Source: Antiquaquibacter soli (GTDB lineage Bacteria > Actinomycetota > Actinomycetes > Actinomycetales > Microbacteriaceae). From it: a stretch of DNA of 64,000 nucleotides. The stretch spans positions 1,116,001 through 1,180,000 of the forward strand of contig NZ_JAUQUB010000001.1 in NCBI RefSeq assembly GCF_030580675.1. The letters run 5' to 3'. This document shows positions 53,019 through 62,190 of the stretch, piece by piece. The notes under the pieces are model-generated. The model saw only the letters and a program-made list of their open reading frames with translations, searched no databases and was not told the DNA's origin. A program made the translations under genes and the position numbers. Within the stretch, counting starts at the first letter, position 1; each line of letters opens with the position of its first letter.

Positions 53019-53774
53019 GTGGCCGGCACCGACAGCGCCGGGGTCCCCTGGGAGGGGCGGCACTTCGAGCCGAATCCGAGCGCCGACGACGACGGCTCCG
53101 CGCCACCCCGGCTCATCGAGGCGATCCGGCGCTTCCGGGCGCGGGAGGTCGGCGAGGCAGAGGTCGTCGAGGCGCTCCGAGAGTCTCGACTTCTCATCCC
53201 GCTCGTCGCCGAGCTCGGCGACTCCGGGGTCACCGAGCACGGGCACCTGGTCGACAAGTCGCAGGAGCTCTCGATCGTTCGCGTCTTGGGCCCGGACGGG
53301 CGCACGGTGCAGCCCGCGTTCACCTCCGTATCGGCGATGGGCGCGTGGAACGCGCTCGCCCGCCCGATTCCCGCCGCCGCGCCCCGAGTTGCTCTCGCGG
53401 CCGCGAGCGAGGGCACGGACGTCGTCGTCCTCGACCCGACGGGACCGACGGAGTTCGCAGTGCGCCGCCCCGCCCTGTGGGCCATCGCCCGGTCGGAGGC
53501 GTGGGTGCCGTGCTACCTCGACGAGCGAGTACTCGAGGAATTCCTCCGCGCCGCCGAGCCCGAGCTCGCGGTGCGTGCGGTGACGCTGGCTCCGGGTGAT
53601 CCGGATGCCCGGCTCGCCGGTCCCGAGCTCGTCGTGCGCCTCGCGCTCGAGGAAGGACTCGACCGGTCATCCCTCGACTCGCTCCTGCTGCGCCTCCGGG
53701 AACGCTGGAGTTCGAGCGAGATCATCGCCGACCGCGTCGACACGATGAAGGTCCAGTTGGTCGGCGCGGCTTAG
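53019..53774 (+). CDS. SseB-family protein
   Basis: A 251-residue protein with an SseB-like N-domain (RLLIPLVAELG, DKSQELSIVRVLGPDGRTVQPAFTSVSAMGAWN) followed by a second domain (AVRRPALWAIARSEAWVPCY). These proteins are of unknown role; in actinobacteria the gene commonly follows hisA/priA and precedes infC. It starts one base after the priA stop at a GTG and is probably part of the his transcript. Confidence 0.8.
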   Translation: MAGTDSAGVPWEGRHFEPNPSADDDGSAPPRLIEAIRRFRAREVGEAEVVEALRESRLLIPLVAELGDSGVTEHGHLVDKSQELSIVRVLGPDGRTVQPAFTSVSAMGAWNALARPIPAAAPRVALAAASEGTDVVVLDPTGPTEFAVRRPALWAIARSEAWVPCYLDERVLEEFLRAAEPELAVRAVTLAPGDPDARLAGPELVVRLALEEGLDRSSLDSLLLRLRERWSSSEIIADRVDTMKVQLVGAA

Positions 53775-53783
53775 GCCGAGCGG

Positions 53784-54122
53784 CTAGACCACGGAGCCGG
53801 TGAACTTCTCGCCAGGACCGGCGCCCGGGGCATCCGGGATGCTCGACGTCTCGCGGAAGGCGAGCTGCAGGGATCGCAGCCCGTCGCGCAGCGGGCGCGC
53901 GTGGCTGTCGGAGATCTCCGGTGCGGCTGCGGTAACGAGCCCGGCCAGTGCGGTGATGAGCTTGCGAGCCTCGTCGAGATCGATCTCCGCCGCCGCGTCA
54001 TCGGTGTCGCCGAGACCGAGCTTGACGGCGGCGGCGCTCATGAGGTGCACGGAGACCGTGTTGATGAGTTCGACTGCCGGCACCTCCGAGATGTCACGGA
54101 TTTCGTCGGTGGCGTCGTTCAT
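53784..54122 (-). CDS. DUF1844 protein
   Basis: A 112-residue acidic protein containing the DUF1844 block VELINTVSVHLMSAAAVKLGL and ID-L-DEARKLITALAGLV. Small cytosolic protein, unknown function, usually found between the his genes and infC in actinobacteria, as here. GAAGG precedes the ATG at 54122. An upstream in-frame extension to 54194 would read into the infC leader and is less likely. Confidence 0.82.
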   Translation of the reverse strand: MNDATDEIRDISEVPAVELINTVSVHLMSAAAVKLGLGDTDDAAAEIDLDEARKLITALAGLVTAAAPEISDSHARPLRDGLRSLQLAFRETSSIPDAPGAGPGEKFTGSVV

Positions 54123-54137
54123 GGGGCATCCTTCTGC

Positions 54138-54357
54138 TATCCTTGTGCAGGCTCCGGGCACGTGCCCGGACAGCGAAAGTGGAGATTCTCCCACCTGCTA
54201 GCCGCCTCTCTAGGCTATCGGGTAGTTGCACCCCGTTCTCGAGCGCGAGCCCGAGGGCAGCATCAAGGGTGGGCGGCGCAGTACTGCGACCGTGTTATTT
54301 CCTCTTCCGTGCCTCGCGGCGACCGCCGCAACCACCACGTAGACAGAGGAGTTCCGC
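54138..54357 (+). promoter_or_regulatory. infC promoter and 200-base leader with attenuator-like hairpin
   Basis: TGCTATCCT (54135-54143) is an extended -10 element. Directly after it comes the perfect 18-bp palindrome TCCGGGCACGTGCCCGGA (54153-54170), which would sit at the 5' end of the RNA. Further on, CGGCGCAG with CTGCGACCG (54274-54292, one bulged A) is followed by TGTTATTTCCTCTT, an attenuator-like arrangement. The leader ends with AGAGGAG before the ATC start. infC operons are controlled by IF3 or L20 in other bacteria; the mechanism here is unknown. Confidence 0.55.
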
Positions 54358-54996
54358 ATCAGCGATCCCCGTACCAACGACCGAATCCGCGTACCGGAGG
54401 TCCGACTCGTCGGCCCCAACGGCGAGCAGGTCGGCGTCGTCCGCATCGAAGACGCCCTGCGTCTCGCTCAGGAGGCCGATCTGGATTTGGTCGAGGTTGC
54501 TCCCAATTCCAAGCCTCCCGTCGCCAAGATCATGGATTACGGCAAGTTCAAGTACGAAGAGGCTCAGAAGGCCAAGGAGGCCCGGCGCAACCAGGCGAAC
54601 ACGATCCTCAAGGAGGTCAGGTTCCGCCTCAAGATCGACAAGCACGACTACGAGACGAAGCGCAAGCGCGCGGAGGGCTTCCTCCTCGCCGGGGACAAGG
54701 TCAAGGCCATGATCCTGTTCCGCGGTCGCGAGCAGTCCCGCCCCGAGCAGGGCGTGCGGCTCCTGCAGCGCTTCGCCGAGGATGTCGCCGAGTTCGGCTC
54801 GGTCGAGTCGACCCCCACCATCGATGGTCGCAACATGGTGATGGTCATCGGCCCCCACAAGACGAAGGCAGCGGCGAAGGCCGAGGCCGAGGCCCGTAAG
54901 GCCGCCAACAAGGCGCCGCGCGAGGCAGCCCCCGATGTGGCAGCGGACGAGTCCGCTGCGGCAGACGCAAACACGAAGGAAGAGAAGGATGCCTAA
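54358..54996 (+). CDS. infC: Translation initiation factor IF-3 with ATC start
   Basis: A 212-residue factor. The N-domain [21 protein letters not shown] begins at an ATC codon at 54358, seven bases after AGAGGAG; no ATG, GTG or TTG lies in frame between there and 54487, which would cut off a third of the protein. IF3 rejects non-AUG starts, and infC of many bacteria begins with AUU or AUC so that IF3 represses itself; that applies here. The C-terminal 30 residues are an Ala/Glu extension common in actinobacteria. Confidence 0.93.
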   Translation: MSDPRTNDRIRVPEVRLVGPNGEQVGVVRIEDALRLAQEADLDLVEVAPNSKPPVAKIMDYGKFKYEEAQKAKEARRNQANTILKEVRFRLKIDKHDYETKRKRAEGFLLAGDKVKAMILFRGREQSRPEQGVRLLQRFAEDVAEFGSVESTPTIDGRNMVMVIGPHKTKAAAKAEAEARKAANKAPREAAPDVAADESAAADANTKEEKDA

Positions 54997-55183
54997 GCAG
55001 AAGACGCACTCCGGTGCCAAGAAGCGCTTCAAGGTCACCGGCAGCGGCAAGGTCATGAAGCAGCAGGCGGGTATGCGCCACAACCTGGAGGTCAAGAGCG
55101 GCAAGCTCAAGCGCCGCCTCAACCAGGACGAGGTGCTCGCTCCGCAGGACGCCAAGGTCATCAAGAAGCTTCTCGGCAAGTAA
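54989..55183 (+). CDS. rpmI: 50S ribosomal protein L35
   Basis: A 64-residue protein, [17 protein letters not shown] at the start and the usual length. It overlaps the infC end by eight bases, the start ATG lying before the TAA stop, so translation is coupled. GAAGG acts as ribosome binding site. Confidence 0.96.
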   Translation: MPKQKTHSGAKKRFKVTGSGKVMKQQAGMRHNLEVKSGKLKRRLNQDEVLAPQDAKVIKKLLGK

Positions 55184-55198
55184 GGGTCAGGACAGAAA

Positions 55199-55582
<384 letters not shown>

Positions 55583-55648
55583 GTCGCCGTAACGCAGAGT
55601 TCAGCGAGCCGACAGGCCCTGCACACCACTGCGCAATAGGCTGTCGAC

Positions 55649-56449
55649 ATGATCGACAACCCGCGCTCACCTCGCGTGCGCGCTGTGGCAAAACTCGCAA
55701 AGAGAGAAGCCCGGTCCGAGACCGGGCTTTTTCTCTTGGAGGGGCCACAGGCCGTCTCGGAGGCACTACAGTTCCGGCCGGACCTTCTTGTCGACCTGTT
55801 CGCCACGCCCACGGCGTGGGAGAAGCACTCCGACCTCGCCGCCGCAGCCCAGACGGAGGGGGTCGAGGTCGAGTTCGTCACCGAGTCGGTGCTCGACGCG
55901 ATGGCCGACACGGTGACGCCGCAAGGCGTCATCGCGGTCTGCCGGCAGTTTCTGCGGTCGGTGGACGACATCCTCGCTGAAGGGCCGCGCCTTCTGGCGC
56001 TGCTCGAGGAGGTCCGGGATCCGGGTAACGCCGGGACGATCATCCGCGCGGCCGATTCGGCGGGAGCAGACGCGGTCATCCTGACGGGCCGCAGTGTGGA
56101 CGTCTACAACCCCAAGGTGGTGCGGTCGACGACCGGGTCGCTCTTCCACCTGCCGGTCGCTGCGGGGGCGGAGCTCGGCTCGGTCATCGATCGGGTGAAG
56201 GCGGCGGGCATCCAGGTCATCGCGGCCGATATCAAGGGCGGCGACCTGCTGGCTGCCCGAAACTCCGGTGCGCTCGCGGGGCCGACGGCGTGGCTGTTCG
56301 GCAACGAAGCCCGCGGCTTGACCGACGAGCACTACTCGCTCGCCGACTGGGTCATCTCCGTGCCGATCTACGGGCACGCGGAGTCGATGAACCTCGCCAC
56401 TGCCGCGTCGGTCTGCCTCTACGAGAGCGCGTTCGCCCAGCGCAGTTGA
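55649..56449 (+). CDS. TrmH/SpoU-family RNA 2'-O-methyltransferase
   Basis: A 266-residue SPOUT methyltransferase. The N-terminal substrate-binding part begins RVRAVAKLAKREARSETGLFLLEGPQ, and the SPOUT motifs are EEVRDPGNAGTIIRAADSAG, WLFGNEARGL and VPIYGHAESMNLATAASVCLYE. It methylates a ribose in rRNA (TsnR-like) or tRNA. TAGGCT (55637-55642) lies six bases before the ATG, so it is leaderless. In many actinobacteria pheST follow; here ABC transporter genes follow instead. A strong terminator lies within codons 20-30 (separate entry). Confidence 0.93.
   Translation: MIDNPRSPRVRAVAKLAKREARSETGLFLLEGPQAVSEALQFRPDLLVDLFATPTAWEKHSDLAAAAQTEGVEVEFVTESVLDAMADTVTPQGVIAVCRQFLRSVDDILAEGPRLLALLEEVRDPGNAGTIIRAADSAGADAVILTGRSVDVYNPKVVRSTTGSLFHLPVAAGAELGSVIDRVKAAGIQVIAADIKGGDLLAARNSGALAGPTAWLFGNEARGLTDEHYSLADWVISVPIYGHAESMNLATAASVCLYESAFAQRS
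55707..55736 (+). terminator. Intrinsic terminator inside the TrmH coding region
   Basis: AAGCCCGGT (55707-55715) and ACCGGGCTT (55721-55729) form a perfect 9-bp stem with loop CCGAG, followed immediately by TTTTTCTCT as U-tract, extended at the base by AGAGAG. It is a textbook Rho-independent terminator located 58 bases after the TrmH start codon. It probably ends the infC-rpmI-rplT transcript and could attenuate the TrmH transcript unless ribosomes cover it. Confidence 0.75.
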
Positions 56450-56677
56450 CGCGCAATCCCACCGTTTCCCCCGATCAGACGCGGCTTTCGCGAGTCCCGC
56501 GCACGATTCGTGCGTCGCGCGTTGCAGTCGTGTAAACATCGGTCACGACCGTGTACCCCGATAGCGGCGACGGCCCGCGAGTGTGTTAGGACTGATTCAC
56601 TGCGACGCCCGGGGGACACGTCTCCTGTCGCGCCTTGCATCCCAACAGGACAAGCAATCAGGAAGAGGTAGACGGAT
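56450..56677. other. Intergenic region before the oligopeptide importer
   Basis: 228 bases without a gene. It contains the short inverted repeat CGCACGA-T-TCGTGCG (near 56501-56515) and a GTTAGGACT-like hexamer region near 56585, one of which may mark the operon promoter, plus AGGAAGAGG before the start at 56678. I cannot assign a promoter with confidence. Confidence 0.35.
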
Positions 56678-58300
56678 ATGGCATCCGCATCCACTCACCG
56701 CAAGCGAGCCGTCGGCACGCTGATCGGGGCCACCGCGTTCGCGCTCGTACTCGCGAGCTGCACCGCGGGCGGCGACTCGGGAACGGGCGACGGCTCGATC
56801 CTCGTGGGCACCACCGACAAGGTCGTCACCCTCGACCCGGCGGGCTCGTACGACAACGGCTCCTTCGCTGTTCAGAACCAGGTGTACGCGTTCCTTCTCA
56901 ACTCGCCGCTCGGCAGCCCGGACCCCGAGCCCGACCTCGCCGAGTCCGCGGAGTTCACCTCGCCGACCGAGTACACGGTCACCCTCAAGCCCGGCCTCAA
57001 GTTCGCTAACGGTCATGACCTCACGGCTTCGGACGTCAAGTTCACCTTCGACCGTCAGCTGGCCATCGCGGCTCCCGACGGCCCGTCGAGCCTGCTCTAC
57101 AACCTCGAGAGCACGGAGGCGGTGGATGACACGACCGTCGTCTTCACCCTCAAGGCAGCCAACGACCAGGTCTTCCCGCAGATCCTCACCACCTTCCCCG
57201 GCGCCATCGTCGACGAGGAGGTGTTCTCGCCTACCGAGCTCACGCCCGACGAGGAAATCGTGGCCGCGGAGGCCTTCAACGGCCAGTACACGATCGCGAG
57301 CTACGACTTCAACAAGACGATCGAGTTCGTCCCGAACGAGAACTACGCCGGCCTCCTCGGCCCGGCCGAGAACTCCTCGGTCATCCTGAGCTACTACGCG
57401 GACTCGTCGAACCTCAAGCTCGACGTGCAGGAGGGCAACATCGACGTCGCGTACCGGAGCCTCTCGGCGACGGACGTGGAGGACCTCCGCGGCGATGACC
57501 AGGTCGTCGTCCACGACGGCCCCGGCGGCGAGATCCGCTACATCGTGTTCAACTTCAACACGCAGCCGTACGGCGCGACCACACCGGAGGCCGATCCGGC
57601 CAAGGCGCTCGCGGTCCGTCAGGCGGTTGCATCCCTCGTCGACCGCGCAGAGATCGCCGACCAGGTCTACAAGGGCACCTACACCCCGCTGTACTCCTTC
57701 GTGCCCGAGGGGTTCACGGGAGCCACCGAGGTCCTCAAGGACCTCTACGGCGATGGTGAGGGTGGCCCTGACGCCGACAAGGCTGCCGAGATCCTCTCGG
57801 CGGCGGGCGTCCAGACGCCGGTGGCGTTGAGCCTGCAGTACAGCCCGGACCACTACGGCCCGTCGTCGGGCGATGAGTACGCGCTCGTGAAGAGCCAGCT
57901 GGAGGCGACCGGCCTGTTCACGGTCGACCTGCAGTCGACGGAGTGGGTGCAGTACTCGGAGGACCGCGTCTCGGACGTGTACCCGGCCTACCAGCTCGGC
58001 TGGTTCCCGGACTACTCGGACGCCGACAACTACCTCACCCCGTTCTTCCTCACGGAGAACTTCCTCGGCAACCACTACTCGAACCCCACGGTGGATGAGC
58101 TCATTCAGCAGCAGGGCGTGACCCAGGACCCCGCTGAGCGCACCGCGATCATCGAGGAGATCCAGGCGACCGTCGCGAACGACCTGTCGACCGTCCCGCT
58201 GCTGCAGGGCGCACAGGTCGCCGTGTCCGGCGCCGACATCGACGGCGTCACGCTCGACGCGTCGTTCAAGTTCCGGTTCGCCGGACTCGTCAAGGGCTAG
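56678..58300 (+). CDS. Oligopeptide ABC transporter substrate-binding lipoprotein
   Basis: A 540-residue SBP of family 5. It has a lipoprotein signal (LIGATAFALVLASC, lipobox LASC), the domain start ILVGTTDKVVTLDPAGSYDNGS, F-T-F-D-R-Q, and the late P-A-Y-Q-L-G-W-F-P-D-Y-S-D region. It captures peptides (or related nickel/opine ligands) outside the cell and hands them to the permeases encoded next. AGGAAGAGG precedes the ATG. Confidence 0.92.
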   Translation: MASASTHRKRAVGTLIGATAFALVLASCTAGGDSGTGDGSILVGTTDKVVTLDPAGSYDNGSFAVQNQVYAFLLNSPLGSPDPEPDLAESAEFTSPTEYTVTLKPGLKFANGHDLTASDVKFTFDRQLAIAAPDGPSSLLYNLESTEAVDDTTVVFTLKAANDQVFPQILTTFPGAIVDEEVFSPTELTPDEEIVAAEAFNGQYTIASYDFNKTIEFVPNENYAGLLGPAENSSVILSYYADSSNLKLDVQEGNIDVAYRSLSATDVEDLRGDDQVVVHDGPGGEIRYIVFNFNTQPYGATTPEADPAKALAVRQAVASLVDRAEIADQVYKGTYTPLYSFVPEGFTGATEVLKDLYGDGEGGPDADKAAEILSAAGVQTPVALSLQYSPDHYGPSSGDEYALVKSQLEATGLFTVDLQSTEWVQYSEDRVSDVYPAYQLGWFPDYSDADNYLTPFFLTENFLGNHYSNPTVDELIQQQGVTQDPAERTAIIEEIQATVANDLSTVPLLQGAQVAVSGADIDGVTLDASFKFRFAGLVKG

Positions 58301-58328
58301 TCGCTCCCGCGACTGGCGACCACTCTGA

Positions 58329-58361
58329 GGGGAGGGGCGGCCGACCCGGCCGTCCCTCCTC
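58329..58361 (+). terminator. GC-rich hairpin between SBP and permease genes
   Basis: GGGGAGGGGCGGCC (58329-58342) pairs with GGCCGTCCCTCCTC (58348-58361), 13-14 pairs including G-U, loop GACCC. Such hairpins after an SBP gene usually block 3' decay or cut downstream expression, giving more binding protein than permease. Confidence 0.6.
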
Positions 58362-58380
58362 CCAGGACCCGCTGAAACAC

Positions 58381-59466
58381 ATGACCACAACCGAATCTCC
58401 CGCGGAGGCACCGGCGCCGACCGGTCGAGCGCGCTCGGGCGGAAACCGGCTGCTCCGGTTCATCCTCGTCCGCTTCCTCCTGATCTTCCCGACGATCCTC
58501 ATCCTCGTGACGATGGTCTTCGTCCTCATGCGCTCGATCGGCGACCCGATCACCGCCGCGCTCGGCGGCCGACTCCCTGCGGATCAGCTCGCCCAGCGCA
58601 TCGAGGAGGCCGGCTACAACCGCCCCATCTGGGTCCAGTACTTCGAGTACCTCGGCCAGATATTCACCGGCAACTTCGGCACCTCCATCACCGACCACCA
58701 GCCGGTGGTCGACCTCCTCGTGCGCTACGGGGGCGCGACCCTCGAGCTCGCGTTCTACGCCCTCATCGTCGCCTTCATCGTGGGCATCCCCCTCGGGATG
58801 CTGGCCGCCTACCTGCGCGACCGCTGGCCCGACGCGGTGCTGCGGGTCTTCGCGATCCTCTGCTACGCCACTCCGGTGTTCTTCGCTGGACTCCTCCTCA
58901 AGCTCGTCTTCGCCGTCGGCCTCGGCTGGCTCCCGGTCGCGGGACGAGCATCCGTCCGCGTCGAGCTCGCCCTGTCGCGAGTGCCGAACCCGACGGGCAT
59001 CTATCTGATCGACGCCGCGCAGACGCCCAACCCCGGACCGGTGTACGCCGACCTGCTGGCCCACGCAGTGCTGCCCGGAATCGCGCTCGGACTGCTCACG
59101 GCGGGCGTGTTCCTGCGACTCGTGCGTACCAACGTCATCGGCACGCTCTCCATGGACTACGTGGATGCGGCGCGCTCGCGAGGTGTCCGCGAGTACCGGC
59201 TCGTGACCGCTCACGCCATCAAGCCGGCTCTCGTGCCGATCATCACGGTCATCGGACTGCAGATCGCCATGCTCCTCGGAGGTGCGGTGCTCACGGAGAC
59301 GACGTTCGAGTGGCAGGGGCTCGGCTTCCAGCTCGCGCGCTACCTCACCGCTCGCGACTTCGTCGCGGTGCAGGGCATCGTCGCACTGCTCGCGGTGATC
59401 GTCGCGGTCACCAACTTCGTCGTCGATGTCATCGCGGCGCTCATCGACCCGAGGATCCGGTACTGA
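58381..59466 (+). CDS. Oligopeptide ABC transporter permease, DppB/OppB type
   Basis: A 361-residue permease with six helices. The first helix (FLLIFPTILILVTMVFVLMR) and the G-D-P motif follow the DppB pattern, and the EAA loop VDAARSRGVREYRLVTAHAIKPALVPIITVIGLQIA is intact. The N-terminal 25 residues are an extra hydrophilic extension. It starts 20 bases after a hairpin and pairs with the next gene. Confidence 0.92.
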   Translation: MTTTESPAEAPAPTGRARSGGNRLLRFILVRFLLIFPTILILVTMVFVLMRSIGDPITAALGGRLPADQLAQRIEEAGYNRPIWVQYFEYLGQIFTGNFGTSITDHQPVVDLLVRYGGATLELAFYALIVAFIVGIPLGMLAAYLRDRWPDAVLRVFAILCYATPVFFAGLLLKLVFAVGLGWLPVAGRASVRVELALSRVPNPTGIYLIDAAQTPNPGPVYADLLAHAVLPGIALGLLTAGVFLRLVRTNVIGTLSMDYVDAARSRGVREYRLVTAHAIKPALVPIITVIGLQIAMLLGGAVLTETTFEWQGLGFQLARYLTARDFVAVQGIVALLAVIVAVTNFVVDVIAALIDPRIRY

Positions 59467-59467
59467 C

Positions 59468-60481
59468 ATGGCACAGCGCAGACTCCTCGACCGGCTGCCG
59501 GTCGTCCACCAGCTGCGGCAGAGCGTCGGCCTCCAGCGCGGGATGCTCGTCGCCGGCCTCATCATCACCGGGGTTTTCGTGCTCACGGCGATCCTGGCCC
59601 CAGTCCTCGCGCCCTACGGCTACTCGCAACTGCGCGACGAGGACGGCACGTTCGGCGCGCAGCAGCCCCCGGGGCCGCAGCACCTCCTGGGCACGACGGT
59701 CGGCGGCTACGACGTCCTCTCCCGGGTGATCTGGGGCACGCAGACGGCCGCCCTCGTGATCGTCGTCGCCGTCATCCTCTCGATCTTCATCGGCGTGCTG
59801 CTCGGTCTCGTCTCCGGGTACATCGGCGGATGGCTCGACCGGGTGCTCGTCGTCGTCGCGGACGCGGTGTACGCCTTCCCGTCGCTCCTTCTGGCGATCG
59901 TCGCGGCGATCGCGATCAGTGGAGGGCAGTCGAGCTTCTGGGGCGGCATCCTCGCGGCCGCGGTTTCGATCACAGTCGTCTTCATCCCGCAGTACTTCCG
60001 CGTCATCCGCGCGGAGACGGTGCGCATCAAGTCCGAGGCCTACGTCGAGTCGGCGAAGGTCATCGGCGCGAGCCCCACGCGCATCATGACGCGCCACGTG
60101 CTGCGCAATGCGACGAGGACGCTGCCGCTCATCTTCACGCTCAACAGCTCGGAGGCGATCCTCACGCTCGCCGGGCTCGGCTTCCTGGGCTTCGGAATCG
60201 AGCCGACGGCCGCCGCCGAGTGGGGGTACGACCTCAACAAGTCGCTCTCGGATGTCACGAGCGGGATCTGGTGGACCTCGGTGTTCCCCGGACTCGCGAT
60301 CGTGCTCGTCGTGCTCGGCATCACCCTGGTCGGCGAGTCGCTCAACGACCTCGCCGACCCGCGGTTGCGCACGCGGCGCCGCGCCGACTCGGGCCCTCAC
60401 CCGACCGCGGACGTCTCGGTCGTGCCCGGCGGCACGGTCGACGACCTCGCGGGCCTCGACACCGTGGAGCACAGGCCATGA
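59468..60481 (+). CDS. Oligopeptide ABC transporter permease, DppC/OppC type
   Basis: A 337-residue permease with the DppC N-terminal helix (LVAGLIITGVFVLTAILAP) and G-T-T-x-x-G-Y-D-V-L-S-R-V-I-W-G-T, which is the DppC version of G-T-D-x-x-G-R-D. The EAA loop (YVESAKVIGASPTRIMTRHVLRN) is present. The C-terminus adds a 35-residue hydrophilic tail. ATG 59468 is one base after the previous stop; its own stop overlaps the ATPase gene (ATGA). Confidence 0.92.
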   Translation: MAQRRLLDRLPVVHQLRQSVGLQRGMLVAGLIITGVFVLTAILAPVLAPYGYSQLRDEDGTFGAQQPPGPQHLLGTTVGGYDVLSRVIWGTQTAALVIVVAVILSIFIGVLLGLVSGYIGGWLDRVLVVVADAVYAFPSLLLAIVAAIAISGGQSSFWGGILAAAVSITVVFIPQYFRVIRAETVRIKSEAYVESAKVIGASPTRIMTRHVLRNATRTLPLIFTLNSSEAILTLAGLGFLGFGIEPTAAAEWGYDLNKSLSDVTSGIWWTSVFPGLAIVLVVLGITLVGESLNDLADPRLRTRRRADSGPHPTADVSVVPGGTVDDLAGLDTVEHRP

Positions 60482-62121
60482 CCGACGTCGTCAGCATCAG
60501 CAATCTGGATGTCTCGTTCGCGACGGACGGGGGAGACGTCGTCGCCGTCGACGACGTGAGCTTCACCGTCGGTGCGGGGGAGATCGTCGCGATCGTGGGC
60601 GAAAGCGGATCGGGCAAGTCGGTCACGGCGAAGACCATCATCGGGCTCCTGCCCTCGACGGCGACCGCGACCGGCGCCGTGCTCCTCGGAGGGCGGAACG
60701 TCATCGGGTTGAGCGGTCAACGACTGCGCGAGGTGCGCGGGCAGGACGCGGCGATGGTGTTCCAGGAGCCGTCCACCTCGCTCAATCCGGTGTACACCGT
60801 GGGCTGGCAGCTCGCCGAGGGGCTCCGGGCCCACGGGAAGTACTCGCGCCGCCAGGCGCGCGCCACGGCGATCGAGTACCTCGCGAAGGTCGGCATCCCC
60901 GATCCTGACAAACGAGTCGACTTCTACCCGCACCAGTTCTCCGGCGGTCAGAAGCAGCGCATCGTCATCGCCATGGCTCTCGCGCTCGGCCCGGAACTCA
61001 TCATCGCCGACGAGCCCACGACGGCTCTCGATGTGACGGTCCAGGCCGAGATCCTCGATCTGCTGCGCCGTGTTCGCGACGAGTTCGGTACGTCCATCGT
61101 CCTCATCACCCACAACATGGGAGTCGTCGCCGACCTGGCCGATCGCGTGGTCGTGATGTATCAGGGCGAAGTTGTCGAGCGGGCCACCGTGACCGACCTG
61201 TTCTCCTCGCCTCAGCACGAGTACACCCAGCGCCTCCTCGCCGCGGTTCCGAGGATCGACGTCGGAAGGGAGCGCACGCCCGTCGCCCCGGCCGAGCCCG
61301 TCGTCGTCGCCGACGCTCTCACCATCGAGTACGCGGGTCGGTTCGGCAGCGGGTCGTTCCGGGCGGTGGACTCCGTGAGCTTCGAGATCGCGCCCGGCGA
61401 GGTGCTCGGCCTCGTGGGGGAGTCGGGATCGGGCAAGACGACGATCGGCCGCGCGATCGGCGGGCTGACTCGGGTGACCGGCGGGTCGTTGCGCGTGCTC
61501 GGCCACGAGATGCGGGGGGTTCGCGAGCGCAACTTCTCGGCGGTGCGCCGCCGGATCGGCTTCGTCTTCCAGGATCCGGCGTCGAGCTTCAACCCGCTGC
61601 TCACGATCGCCCAGTGCGTCGCCGAGCCCCTCGAGGTGCACGGCGGAGGGCTGGATGCCGCGACCGTGCGCTCGCGCGTCGACGAGCTGCTCGAGGCCGT
61701 GCAGCTGCCCCGGGCGTTCGGCGACCGTTTCCCGCACGAGCTGAGCGGCGGGCAGCGGCAGCGCGTCAGCCTCGCCCGAGCCCTCGCACTGCGGCCGGAG
61801 CTGCTCATCGCCGACGAGCCGACGAGCGCTCTGGACGTCTCGGTGCAGGCCCGTGTTCTCGAGTTGTTCTCCGAGCTTCAGCAGGAGTTCGGCTTCGCCG
61901 CCCTCTTCATCAGTCATGACCTCGCGGTCGTCGACACGCTCGCCGACCGGATCGCGGTGCTCTATCGCGGGCAGCTCGTGGAGGAGGGGCCGTCGGCGCA
62001 CGTGCTGGGGGAGCCGGAGCATCCGTACACCAGGCGGCTGCTGGCCTCCCTGCCCGTGCCGGACCCGATCGAGCAGCGTGAGCGGCGCCTCGAATTGCAG
62101 TCGCTGGATCACGAGGAGTAG
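60478..62121 (+). CDS. Fused oligopeptide ABC transporter ATPase (DppD-DppF)
   Basis: A 547-residue protein with two complete ATPase domains in one chain. First: Walker A GESGSGKS, FQEPSTSLNP, FSGGQKQRI, IIADEPTTALD. Second: [41 protein letters not shown], and the C-terminal HPYTRRLLASLP typical of OppF-type ends. Such DppD-DppF fusions are common in actinobacteria; the pair of domains powers one transporter with the two permeases upstream. Confidence 0.94.
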   Translation: MTDVVSISNLDVSFATDGGDVVAVDDVSFTVGAGEIVAIVGESGSGKSVTAKTIIGLLPSTATATGAVLLGGRNVIGLSGQRLREVRGQDAAMVFQEPSTSLNPVYTVGWQLAEGLRAHGKYSRRQARATAIEYLAKVGIPDPDKRVDFYPHQFSGGQKQRIVIAMALALGPELIIADEPTTALDVTVQAEILDLLRRVRDEFGTSIVLITHNMGVVADLADRVVVMYQGEVVERATVTDLFSSPQHEYTQRLLAAVPRIDVGRERTPVAPAEPVVVADALTIEYAGRFGSGSFRAVDSVSFEIAPGEVLGLVGESGSGKTTIGRAIGGLTRVTGGSLRVLGHEMRGVRERNFSAVRRRIGFVFQDPASSFNPLLTIAQCVAEPLEVHGGGLDAATVRSRVDELLEAVQLPRAFGDRFPHELSGGQRQRVSLARALALRPELLIADEPTSALDVSVQARVLELFSELQQEFGFAALFISHDLAVVDTLADRIAVLYRGQLVEEGPSAHVLGEPEHPYTRRLLASLPVPDPIEQRERRLELQSLDHEE

Positions 62122-62129
62122 CTCCGCGG

Positions 62130-62138
62130 TTATCCACA
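62130..62138 (+). promoter_or_regulatory. Perfect DnaA box before the glutamate importer
   Basis: TTATCCACA, exact match to the DnaA consensus, nine bases after the oligopeptide operon stop and about 26 bases before the -35 box of the next promoter. Same sequence as at 37381. Confidence 0.5.
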
Positions 62139-62155
62139 GGGAGTGGACCCACCGG

Positions 62156-62190
62156 TTGACCCCCATTTGGGGGTGTGATTGTGTGGGGGG
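62156..62190 (+). promoter_or_regulatory. gluA promoter containing the CCCCCA-TT-TGGGGG palindrome (copy 3 of 3)
   Basis: TTGACC (62156-62161, 5 of 6 to the -35 consensus) and a -10-like TTGTGT (62179-62184) stand 17 bases apart, with the ATG six bases after the -10. The palindrome ACCCCCATTTGGGGGT (62159-62174) fills the spacer, so a protein bound there would block the promoter. No regulator gene is adjacent. Confidence 0.55.
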
